In this document: positions 8,276-16,045 of the stretch, piece after piece
How the letters are laid out: each line of letters opens with the position of its first letter
How positions within the stretch are numbered: position 1 is the first letter of the stretch
Assembly: GCA_016841945.1 (NCBI GenBank)
Contig: JAENYC010000030.1
Coordinates: forward strand, 1-40,819
Length of the DNA stretch: 40,819 nucleotides
From: Haloplasma contractile
GTDB lineage: Bacteria > Bacillota_I > Bacilli_A > Haloplasmatales > Haloplasmataceae
Direction of reading: 5' to 3'
Made by a program: the position numbers and the translations under genes
Notes under the pieces: model-generated
Told to the model about the DNA's origin: nothing
Databases searched by the model: none
Seen by the model: the letters and a program-made list of their open reading frames with translations, nothing else

Positions 8276-8610
8276 ATTGCGTAAAAGTTCATATCTACAT
8301 TAAAAACGCCCCCCCTTAACAAAAGGTGGGAATACTATTTCGCAAAATATTTATATTGCGTAATACTAGGTTTTCTTAACCTCAAACACACGTCGAGAGT
8401 GTCGTTTTGCTAGTAAGAAAGTAACCTATATAAGTAGTTTTTTTAAATTAAGGCTATAATTAAGACTTAAAATATGTTTCCTCATACAAGTAAGTATGGG
8501 GGACTTTTTTACTATGGGGGTCGTACTAGCAACACGATAACTACAGTTTTGCGTATTTGTATAGTATTATGCGCAATAGTATAGGGTTTTTAGTGAAAAC
8601 GACCCCCCCT
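8276..8610 (+). repeat. Non-coding repeat element, copy 1
   Basis: This stretch is a diverged direct copy of 15586-15870, with about 50 extra bases near 8362-8415. Shared blocks include ATTGCGTAAAAGTT at the start, TTTTGCTAGTAAG, TTTTGCGTATTTGTATAG, and GGGTTTTTAGTGAAAACGAC before a C-run at the end. It holds a conserved terminator-like hairpin (CCTCATAC/GTATGGGG, then T6, 8480-8510). Near its end are two TGCG(T/C)A-N-(T)TGTATAG-like units 20 bp apart (8550 and 8570). No protein is encoded. It lies about 135 bases before an hsdM fragment, as copy 2 lies before hsdR. It may be a regulatory or leader region, a small RNA, or a mobile repeat. Confidence 0.75.
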
Positions 8611-8745
8611 ATAGATTTATGAAGAATTGCCGTTGATAATATGCGTTATAACCAGTATAATTAAGAGTATATACTATACAAAAACAATACTATTGATATG
8701 AATATTAATAACCGCTATTTTAGAAATACAATTGGAGGAAAACGT

Positions 8746-9012
8746 ATGAATAAAGAAATGATATCTTTATCACAGTTAGAAAGATTTTTATTAGAAGCTG
8801 CTGATATACTAAGAGGTAAAATGGATGCTTCTGAGTTCAAAGAATTTATATTTGGAATGTTATTTTTAAAAAGGATGTCAGATGAATTTGATTTAAAGCG
8901 TAAGATTTTAGTTGAAAGAGATTATGCACATTTAAAAGAAGAACCTGAATTATTAAATAAAATTTTAGAAGATAAGACATCATATGGAGAAACCTTTTTC
9001 GTGCCAGTGAGG
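8746..9012 (+). pseudogene. hsdM 5' fragment (type I methyltransferase subunit)
   Basis: A strong ribosome site TTGGAGGAAAA precedes ATG 8746. The first 89 or so residues ([20 protein letters not shown], later [14 protein letters not shown]) match the N-terminal helical domain of HsdM. Around 9010 the similarity stops and the DNA becomes the end of an IS256-family element read from the other strand. The open frame runs on to 9111 only by chance. The methyltransferase motifs are missing, so no active enzyme can be made. It differs in sequence from the second hsdM at 18447, so it comes from another type I system. Confidence 0.78.
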
Positions 9013-9235
9013 GCTGTAGACTGGGGGTTATATACTTCAATGAAATCCTTTACTAATTGTTTTATTTTTGGGTCTATCTTCTTACGTGCCATTATTCCTA
9101 CTCCTAAATAATTTAACATCCACCATTATACTAAAAAAGATTGTGTAAGTCACTAGAGCAAGTAGGCGCCTATTTCTATTCCAAACTCACTTGGATGAAA
9201 TGACTCACTCTAACTATATTACACAATCTATTTTA
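9013..9235 (-). mobile_element. IS256-family insertion sequence end with truncated transposase
   Basis: On the minus strand, ATG 9092 starts [20 protein letters not shown], the usual N-terminus of mutator/IS256-family transposases. After about 25 codons it runs into the hsdM fragment. Upstream of it (9120-9235) is the IS end, where AGATTGTGTAA occurs at 9138-9148 with its inverted copy TTACACAATCT about 80 bases further on. Most of the transposase and the other end are absent, and hsdM does not resume on the far side. A deletion or rearrangement therefore followed insertion. It cannot transpose by itself. Confidence 0.7.
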
Positions 9236-9327
9236 GACTGCCCATAAAACGGATTGCATTTGGTTACCGCAGCTTTTACCACTTTAAAGCTAGAATTCTC
9301 ATTACACAAGGTCTATGTACAATAATA

Positions 9328-9494
9328 AAAGGTCCAAGTATTTCTGCTTAAACCATTTAAATCAAGCTATTGGATATTATTTACCAACACCGTTTGACAA
9401 AGAACCCTAAAATGCAGAAAGGTCTAAGCATTTCCGCATAGACCAATCAAATCAGTTTATAAAATTTATTTACCAACATTACTGGACAAAGAAA
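9328..9494. repeat. Tandem hairpin-bearing repeat, two units
   Basis: Two related units (9328-9404 and 9418-9494) share AAAGGTC(C/T)AAG(T/C)ATTTC(T/C)GC, then ATCAA, TTTACCAACA and GACAAAGAA. Each begins with a small palindrome, best seen in unit 2, where GGTCTAAGCATTTCCGCATA is followed by GACC. They lie downstream of the minus-strand bacteriocin operon and beside the IS remnant. They may be IS debris or 3' regulatory hairpins. No gene is seen in 9236-9552. Confidence 0.5.
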
Positions 9495-9552
9495 CTTATA
9501 TAATCGAGGATATTTTTTGCTTTATCTCATACTATGACAGTTCTTTTAATCT

Positions 9553-9879
9553 CTATTCTTGTTTAATTTTTTTAATGACAAACCGATAATATCTTACCAT
9601 TAAATATGGCGCAATTACAATAGGTATCAAAAATACTTCGAGTTGAAAAGCCGATCCTAATCGAGCTCCGATTCTAGCGCCTTCATCAAATGATTTTTGA
9701 TTCAACCATTCACGGGAAAATAGAAATGAGGGTATAATACTAAATCCCCAAAGCGGTAAGAAGATATATAATAATATTTGTCCTAACTTGTTGGGATTGG
9801 GGTCTAAATAGATTAATAATACAATTACTGCTGCAAATAAAATTGAATTAATTAATGTAGTGATGGCTTGTCGTTTCAT
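9553..9879 (-). CDS. Small three-helix membrane protein, possible immunity protein
   Basis: This 108-residue protein starts at ATG 9879 with a strong site GAGGGGGAG. It has three hydrophobic segments (about 7-25, 33-51 and 80-97) and a basic C-terminus (RYYRFVIKKIKQE). It is the last gene of the minus-strand bacteriocin operon. Small membrane proteins at this place often protect the producer from its own bacteriocin, but nothing in the sequence itself proves this. No named family is recognised. Confidence 0.6.
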   Translation of the reverse strand: MKRQAITTLINSILFAAVIVLLIYLDPNPNKLGQILLYIFLPLWGFSIIPSFLFSREWLNQKSFDEGARIGARLGSAFQLEVFLIPIVIAPYLMVRYYRFVIKKIKQE

Positions 9880-9975
9880 TTTTTCTCCCCCTCTTAATCC
9901 TATTCGGCTGTACTAGTACAATTTACGACTAGAATCAGGTTTAATATATGAACAAGTTCTAATACCTATTTTATT

Positions 9976-10704
9976 CTAATTATTCGACTGCTTATCTTTA
10001 AAAAATCTTTCAACAATCGGAATAATTATTAAGCGACTTTTCACAATTTTTTCTGCTGCTTGATTAATGTCTTTGTTATTGAGAAAGTCAATAATCTCAA
10101 ACAAATATACCATTTCATTTTTCGATTTTGCCCATCTCGCAGTTTTTAATAAATAGCTCTTTTTCGCTATATATACTTCATGAATTTTTTTAAGTGCAGT
10201 ACTGTCATTATTAATGTAGTGAATTAGATAGAGTAGAAATATTGTGGATGAAAGATATCTTGCATTAGGTAGAAATTGTTTGTCGAGGTTAAATTTCTCC
10301 AAATATGTGATTGCTTGTGCTGGTTTATCTAATAATAATTCTAAATATCCCAAATAGTAAAGAATCATCTGGTTGATATTGTAAAAGCGATTAATCGAAG
10401 CAATTTTAAGTAAAAACTCTATGGCATCATTGTATTGTTTTAACTCAATGAAGTTGGCTACGTTTTTTTCAACTTTAGCTTTTCTAACAGCTTCTATTGA
10501 AAAGACGACGGTATTGGTAACTAGTAAAACTGAAATTATACAGAGCAGAATAATCCTTAACCATTGCGCCTCTTCGACGCTTTTTATGCCGATGTAAATA
10601 TAATAGATTATATATATTACTAAAAATGATGCTATCAAAATGAGATTAATAGTTTTATATGTTTTTAGCGTTGTTTTGTTGAAGTATTTAACATCAATCA
10701 TCAT
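9976..10704 (-). CDS. Membrane-anchored helical-repeat protein of the bacteriocin operon
   Basis: This 242-residue protein begins at ATG 10704 with AGGAGA upstream. Two transmembrane segments (about 20-40 and 49-71) anchor a cytoplasmic domain. That domain looks like TPR-type alpha-helical repeats: AIEFLLKIASINRFYNINQM, YLGYLELLLDKPAQAITYLE. The gene starts 17 bases after the end of the precursor frame, so it belongs to the same transcript. An immunity or regulatory role is plausible from its place next to the precursor. The family is not recognised. Confidence 0.6.
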   Translation of the reverse strand: MMIDVKYFNKTTLKTYKTINLILIASFLVIYIIYYIYIGIKSVEEAQWLRIILLCIISVLLVTNTVVFSIEAVRKAKVEKNVANFIELKQYNDAIEFLLKIASINRFYNINQMILYYLGYLELLLDKPAQAITYLEKFNLDKQFLPNARYLSSTIFLLYLIHYINNDSTALKKIHEVYIAKKSYLLKTARWAKSKNEMVYLFEIIDFLNNKDINQAAEKIVKSRLIIIPIVERFFKDKQSNN

Positions 10705-10720
10705 ACTCTATTCTCCTATC

Positions 10721-11262
10721 CTATGCAGTTACTAAACCGAAAGCGTATCCTGAAGCCGTAGCTGCTGCTGCACCACCTAAACCTCCACCGAAACCGCCTA
10801 GGAATGATGCAATTTTTTGGCCAATATCAATATTATAATTAATTTTAGCAAATGGAATCCAAATATCAACTAGCGTTACTTTAGATGGGCCACTAGTTCC
10901 GTAAATCATATTATTTACTGTTTTAGAAAGAGCATAACCTGTAATACCACCAATTGCTGTTGAGATGAGTGCACCTGCCCATCCGGCCATTGCTCCAATC
11001 TTAGTAAATTTTGCAGTGATATATCCTACAACAAATCCGGTGACCACACCTGTGGCAAGGCCACTAACTGCGCCACCAATCGTGCAAGTAATTGTTGGAA
11101 TCGTCCTCCTCCATCAACATATTCCATTTCATCATAAGACATATCTGTTGCTGAAACTGGAACAATTAATTCACTATCAACGGCTTGCTTAGCACTTCGG
11201 TTCATTTTACTAATCGCAAATGAACTACCAAACACTTCTTGATTCATTCTCAAAATATTCAA
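10721..11262 (-). pseudogene. Double-glycine bacteriocin-like precursor, frameshifted
   Basis: From a TTG start at 11262 (AAAGGGG upstream; internal ATG at 11247) the frame encodes a leader ending SYDEMEYVDGGG, a textbook double-glycine cleavage site for C39 peptidases. Right after it the frame runs out of register and stops at 11026. The other frame, open from this point to 10721, reads RTIPTITCTIGGAVSGLATG and continues for about 127 residues. These are very hydrophobic, rich in Gly and Ala, with GxxxG patterns and ending GGLGGAAAATASGYAFGLVT. A -1 shift at GGAGGAGGACG would join leader and core. As read, the gene is broken by one missing base; this may be real or a sequence error. It is unusually large for a class II bacteriocin. 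Confidence 0.72.
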
Positions 11263-11293
11263 AATAAAAGACCCCTTTCTATTATTTTAAATT

Positions 11294-11322
11294 ATAATAG
11301 CATATATTATATAAAATGTCAA
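11294..11322 (-). promoter_or_regulatory. Sigma-A-like promoter of the bacteriocin precursor
   Basis: On the minus strand TTGACA (11322-11317) and TATTAT (11299-11294) are separated by exactly 17 bases, about 30 bases before the precursor start. This gives the precursor and its downstream genes a promoter separate from that of the transporter. Confidence 0.75.
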
Positions 11323-11328
11323 TTATTA

Positions 11329-12411
11329 CTAGTTAAATCCGATCTTTTTTAGAAACCAATTCAGCCAAGTAGTTTCTTCATACTTGATTCTCACTTCACC
11401 GGTTTGCCCGACAACTAGATTAATATCTGATAATTTGATTTCACTGGGTTTGATTTCTAGTTTGTAATAGACTTTACCTTCAGACATGATACTATCTGCA
11501 GAAATATGACTTATCTTACCCTTTAATGTCCCATATTCAGTCTGTGGTAGTCCGGACACAACAATATCCACTGTAAGATTATCTTCTAAATATACCCTGC
11601 TTTTGGCATCAATATAAACTTCGATAAGGGCATTATCTTTGGTCAATTTTTCATTAATTGTTCCTATTGGATCATTACCAATCACCATGCCATCACTCAA
11701 TAAAACTGAATAATTGATATAACCTGAGTTTCCTGCATAAATTTTATATGAATTCAAGGTTAACTCATTTGCTTCTTTTTGTCCCTCAACACTAATGTAT
11801 TCATATTCGTACTGTTTTTTTTGATTATAGTATTGAGATAGGAACTGGTTTGCGATTTTAATCCTTTCTTCCCTAAGTTCACTCATTGTTTTATCGACGA
11901 GGGAGCCTGTTACATCTGTCTTTTTTGTTTCAACATTGGCTATTGCTTCTAAAAACGAATCGTATTGGATATGAAAATCTCCATCTTCAAATGGGTTTTG
12001 ATTATTTTCAATATTATCATAATCATAAGCTTTAATCGATTCAATAAATAAATCTAAATCATCTACTTGGTCTTTTAAAAACATCAATTTATAATCTAAC
12101 GCAATGATTTGTGCATCGACTTGGAGGGTATCTAACTCTAAGATTAAATCGCCCTTTTCAACATGTTCTCCGTTATGTTTGTCGATCGTCTTAATTTTTC
12201 CCCCAGTTGGACTGGTGATATATGTTTTGTTCGTGGTTGATAAAACACCAACGGCCTTAACAACTTCTGTCTTCTTGACAAAATGAGCTGAAATGATAAT
12301 TCCGATTAATAACACCAAAGTGATACCAATAATCATAAACCCCATTTTGGGATCCTTTTTATGATACTGCATAAGGCTACTTTTCAGTTCATGTAACTTA
12401 TACTCCTTCAT
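11329..12411 (-). CDS. HlyD-like membrane fusion/accessory protein for bacteriocin export
   Basis: This 360-residue protein has one N-terminal transmembrane helix (about 22-44), then a biotinyl-lipoyl-like half motif (TSPTGGKIKTIDKHNGEHVE, then KGDLILELD). A coiled-coil stretch (about 140-215) follows, then the second lipoyl half and a beta-barrel region (YVDAKS-like strand, KGKISHIS). This is the layout of the HlyD/LcnD accessory family that works with C39 ABC transporters. The gene overlaps the preceding one by 14 bases on the minus strand. It would link the transporter to the outside in a Gram-positive cell wall. Confidence 0.85.
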   Translation of the reverse strand: MKEYKLHELKSSLMQYHKKDPKMGFMIIGITLVLLIGIIISAHFVKKTEVVKAVGVLSTTNKTYITSPTGGKIKTIDKHNGEHVEKGDLILELDTLQVDAQIIALDYKLMFLKDQVDDLDLFIESIKAYDYDNIENNQNPFEDGDFHIQYDSFLEAIANVETKKTDVTGSLVDKTMSELREERIKIANQFLSQYYNQKKQYEYEYISVEGQKEANELTLNSYKIYAGNSGYINYSVLLSDGMVIGNDPIGTINEKLTKDNALIEVYIDAKSRVYLEDNLTVDIVVSGLPQTEYGTLKGKISHISADSIMSEGKVYYKLEIKPSEIKLSDINLVVGQTGEVRIKYEETTWLNWFLKKIGFN

Positions 12412-12880
12412 GTTTTATCCTCCCAACAATCGGAATAAATGTATCAATGATTGAGTAATTTTCATTTCTCTCTTTAAAAACGGAGTATGATTCTGAACCT
12501 AAAACAATGCTGTTTTCATAAGCATAAACTTGCATCTTACCTTGTGCCAAACTTGAAAATTGTTCATTGCCTTCAAATCTTGCAAATAAACAAGGTCCCA
12601 CTTTTAGTTCTTTATGAAATTTAAATGGTACAAGTACTTTAGGATGATTACTTTGGGTCTGAATAATCACAGTAATTATTAATTTAGAATTATCATCGTC
12701 TTCGATATACGTTTTAATAATAAGTGGTCCAAAAGTTTCAATATTATGAACTTTCAAGTAACTTTCAAACATATGCATCTTTTTATCTAGGGAGTCTTCA
12801 TCATCAAAGGAAAACTCTCGCATTAATACATTTTTTAGTTTTAATACTTTATTTTCTTCAATTAATATTTCCTTATTCAT
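12398..12880 (-). CDS. GyrI-like/DUF5085-like small protein in bacteriocin operon
   Basis: This 160-residue soluble protein starts at ATG 12880 with GAGGTG upstream and overlaps the transporter gene by 8 bases. Its C-terminal half (VPFKFHKELKVGPCLFARFE, later YSIIDTFIPIVG) resembles the effector-binding fold of the AraC/GyrI type or DUF5085. I cannot place it with certainty. Its position between transporter and HlyD-like genes is tight, so it should act with them. It might bind a small ligand or the precursor; this is inference. Confidence 0.55.
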   Translation of the reverse strand: MNKEILIEENKVLKLKNVLMREFSFDDEDSLDKKMHMFESYLKVHNIETFGPLIIKTYIEDDDNSKLIITVIIQTQSNHPKVLVPFKFHKELKVGPCLFARFEGNEQFSSLAQGKMQVYAYENSIVLGSESYSVFKERNENYSIIDTFIPIVGRIKHEGV

Positions 12881-15095
12881 AAGTCACCTCATCAATATTT
12901 GAACCAAAATCTTTTGGTTCTTCATTTTCTATCTCAATTATATTGATTTCATTATTTTGTGTTTTCCACAATTTTGAATAGAACCCTTCTTTTAACAATA
13001 ATTCCTCATGATTACCAATTTCCACAAGTTGTCCACGGTCCAAAACTAAAATACGATCACAGGATTTGATTGAAGATAATCGATGAGCAATGAAAATCAT
13101 CGTTTGTTTAAAAGTACTATTGAAGATATTTTGATAAATTTTATTTTCACTGAGAAAATCCAAGTTCGATGTTGCTTCATCAAGAATTAACAAATAGAAG
13201 TCTTTAGAAAGGGAACGCGCCAAAGCAAGCCTTTGTCGCTCTCCTCCTGACAAATTGGCTCCTGCTTCTTCTAAGTAAGTGTCTATCCCTGCCGGAAGGT
13301 TACTTACAAAATTGGCATCAGCTATACTAAGTGCTGTCCGGATATCCTTTCTTGAAACATTTGGGTTAACTAACTTAATATTGTCATAAACGCTACCACT
13401 AAATAACTCAACATTTTGATTAACATAAGCAATTTTGTTTCGTAATGATGCCAAATCAATATCATTAAGATTTAATTCATCAATTAGGATATTGCCTTCT
13501 TTAACTTTCCACAGACCTAATAGTAGTTTAGCTATCGTCGTTTTTCCACTTCCAGATTCACCAACAATGGCGATTTTTTTTCCTGCCTGAATTTCAAAGT
13601 TAATATTTTTTAAGACTGGGGCTCGACTACCATAACTAAATGTGACATTCTCAAATTTAATCTTACCTTCAATATTAGTGATAACTTCACCCTCAATTTC
13701 TTGTTCACGATCAACATCAAAGATTTCGGATAATCTTTTCATCGCAATTTGCGATTCCTGTATTTCTAATTGTAGACCAATCATTCGACCAATAGGATCC
13801 ATGAACATTCCTGCCATGGAGGTAAATGTCATCAATGTCCCAAGGGTTAACTCTCCCCCCATTACTGCAGTAGCTCCAACCCATAACATCACGATACTAA
13901 TAGTTGCACTTATTAATGCCGAAACCGATTGTTGAGTAATTGAAAGTATCCCCACTCGATAACCTGTTTTAATGGTATCTATATAGTTGTTTTCAATTTT
14001 TTCCATTGCGTTATTTTCCATAGCATTAGACTTAACCGTTTCGATACCTCTAAGTGATTCAATGACAGAAGAATTTAATATTGCGCTTTGTTCCATTTGT
14101 CGTAAATTAATCTCTTTGTAAGGTTTTCTAAAGATATAAACTAACAAGATATTGATCATAGTTGCGATTAAAACAATTAAGAATAGTTTCGGACTCATTG
14201 TAAACAATACAATACCAATGACAATGATCATCACTATATCAATTAAAATCGATAAAGCAATACCTGTAAAAACATTTTTGATTGTTTGGGCATCACTAAA
14301 TCTCGTTAAAATGTCACCAGTTTTTCTTGTGCCAAAAAAATTCATTGGCGAGGAAAAAATATGATTATAATATCCTAAAGTTAATGGAATATCAATTTTA
14401 ATGGATAATCTCAATAATATATAAGACCGAACTGCACTCAGTAAAATATTAACAATTCCCACTGCCAAAAATCCTAATGCAAACACTGTCAATTGATTTT
14501 TTAAATTATAGGGCAAGATTTCATCAATTAAAATCTTATTAAAATAATTTGAAATAATACCAAGGACCGTTAAAATTACGCTGCCGATTATTGCCCAAAT
14601 AAAATATCTTTTATGTGGGGCCAATAATTTTACGAAGCGAGAAAACATGCTTTTTTCTTTTAGTTTCCCCGTCACAAATTCATCATTTGGTTTTAAAAGG
14701 ATAATTACACCATCAAAGGTTTTCGCAAACTCATCTTTTGTAATTACTTTTTTATTGATGGATGGATCATTTACATATAAATTATTATTCTTAATCTTAT
14801 ATACGACAATAAAATGCGACATTTGCTCCTCCGTTATAATATGAGCAATCAAGGGCATAGTCATTTTTTCTGTCATCAATGAGTTTAGATCTAATCTGAC
14901 CGCTTTAGCATCAAAACCTAATTGATGTGCGCCTGTAACGAGACCTTTTACATTAGTTCCTTTAATATCCGTTCCTAAAATATCTCTTAATTTGGTAATA
15001 GAGATTTCTCTTCCATAATACATTGAAATCGATGCTAAACAAGCCGCAGCACAATCTGTAGCATCATGTTGTTTGACATAAATACTTTTCCCCAT
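12873..15095 (-). CDS. Peptidase-containing ABC transporter (C39) for a GG-leader bacteriocin
   Basis: This 740-residue protein cleaves double-glycine leaders and exports the mature peptide. The N-terminal C39 protease domain (1-135) has DCAAACL with catalytic Cys15, His94 in QMSHFIVVYK and Asp110 in VNDPS. Five to six transmembrane helices follow (about 165-430). The C-terminal ATPase has Walker A GESGSGKTT (512-520), signature LSGGER (615-620), Walker B LLILDE (635-640) and H-loop His671. All catalytic parts are intact. It is the first gene of the minus-strand operon, with AAGGAGAG before the start. Its natural substrate is likely the adjacent frameshifted precursor. Confidence 0.93.
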   Translation of the reverse strand: MGKSIYVKQHDATDCAAACLASISMYYGREISITKLRDILGTDIKGTNVKGLVTGAHQLGFDAKAVRLDLNSLMTEKMTMPLIAHIITEEQMSHFIVVYKIKNNNLYVNDPSINKKVITKDEFAKTFDGVIILLKPNDEFVTGKLKEKSMFSRFVKLLAPHKRYFIWAIIGSVILTVLGIISNYFNKILIDEILPYNLKNQLTVFALGFLAVGIVNILLSAVRSYILLRLSIKIDIPLTLGYYNHIFSSPMNFFGTRKTGDILTRFSDAQTIKNVFTGIALSILIDIVMIIVIGIVLFTMSPKLFLIVLIATMINILLVYIFRKPYKEINLRQMEQSAILNSSVIESLRGIETVKSNAMENNAMEKIENNYIDTIKTGYRVGILSITQQSVSALISATISIVMLWVGATAVMGGELTLGTLMTFTSMAGMFMDPIGRMIGLQLEIQESQIAMKRLSEIFDVDREQEIEGEVITNIEGKIKFENVTFSYGSRAPVLKNINFEIQAGKKIAIVGESGSGKTTIAKLLLGLWKVKEGNILIDELNLNDIDLASLRNKIAYVNQNVELFSGSVYDNIKLVNPNVSRKDIRTALSIADANFVSNLPAGIDTYLEEAGANLSGGERQRLALARSLSKDFYLLILDEATSNLDFLSENKIYQNIFNSTFKQTMIFIAHRLSSIKSCDRILVLDRGQLVEIGNHEELLLKEGFYSKLWKTQNNEINIIEIENEEPKDFGSNIDEVTYE

Positions 15096-15220
15096 ACTTC
15101 TTTTCTCTCCTTAATTGATTTTCTAAAAAGTGAATGTCTAGTTGTTGATGTAATAATTCCTAAATAAAAAAATCAGTTGACTTTTTTTATTCATGTTAAA
15201 AATGGCATATCTTGAATAAA

Positions 15221-15249
15221 ATTATAACACTTTCATTTTTATATCTCAA
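15221..15249 (-). promoter_or_regulatory. Promoter of the bacteriocin transporter operon
   Basis: On the minus strand TTGAGA (15249-15244) and TATAAT (15226-15221) are 17 bases apart, leaving a leader of about 120 bases before ATG 15095. Within the leader is a near-palindrome AAAAAATCAGTTGACTTTTTT-like stretch (15167-15187) that may be an operator or attenuator. Confidence 0.7.
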
Positions 15250-15585
15250 CTATATATAAATAATATTTAATTAAAAAAGGCTTGGTTAATCTCTCATCAT
15301 CAAAACTGATAGATTTATGGTTGACATTAACAATTGTTAGAATATCTTTATAGATATTAAATTTTTTTGAATGCTTATATATGTTAAGTGACTAAAAAGT
15401 TGTTAAAGAAAAAATAATGAATTGGGTAAACATAAAATAATTTAAGAATATTTATATTTTGATTACAATTATTAAAAGTGATAATCCTTCGTTGTTATTT
15501 ATTAACAACTCAATTTAAAGGTAAATAATATGATTGAATTTTAAGGATTAAAAGAAAGTCTTAATGTATAATAGGTCAAATAAAA
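15250..15585. other. Gene-free AT-rich spacer
   Basis: No reading frame with a ribosome site, no clear hairpin terminator and no RNA gene could be recognised between the transporter promoter and the repeat element. Confidence 0.5.
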
Positions 15586-15870
15586 ATTGCGTAAAAGTTT
15601 AAAAATCTAAAAAAACGACCCCCTTAACAAAAGTGGGCGGTACATCTTTACGCAAAACTATTTATTTTGCTAGTAAGGAAATAGTGTTATATATAAGGTT
15701 TTTTAAATATAAGGCACTTAATTGAAGATTATAATATGTTCCCTCATACCGAGAGTATGGGCGCATTTTTTATTTAGGGGGTCGGAATAGCTATACGATA
15801 ACCACAGTTTTGCGTATTTGTATAGTATTCTGCGTAATTGTATAGGGTTTTTAGTGAAAACGACCCCCCT
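15586..15870 (+). repeat. Non-coding repeat element, copy 2
   Basis: This is the shorter copy of the element at 8276-8610, in the same orientation. It keeps a terminator-like hairpin CCTCATAC/GTATGGG followed by a T-run (15742-15772) and two TGCGTA-N-TTGTATAG units 20 bases apart (15811 and 15831). The octamer CGACCCCC occurs twice, with an inverted GGGGGTCG between (about 15606, 15777 and 15861). It ends about 175 bases before hsdR. The 20-base spacing equals two helical turns and suggests a protein-binding site. Function is unknown. Confidence 0.75.
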
Positions 15871-16045
15871 AAAAATTTTAGAAGTTAATATCAATGAACT
15901 TAAATTTTATCATTTATACACCTCTAATAACACTGTAAGGTTTTCTTTAATTTTCGTTAAGAAATGTGCTATAATGTAATTATATTATAAAATAAGAACT
16001 GTATTAAATTAAAAATATTAGGTGCAAGGGGAAAGGAAGGAGACC

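Noticed and set aside
8276-15870. The two non-coding copies as terminal inverted repeats of one transposon
   Set aside because: They are direct, not inverted, diverged from each other, and lack a transposase between them other than an IS256 fragment.
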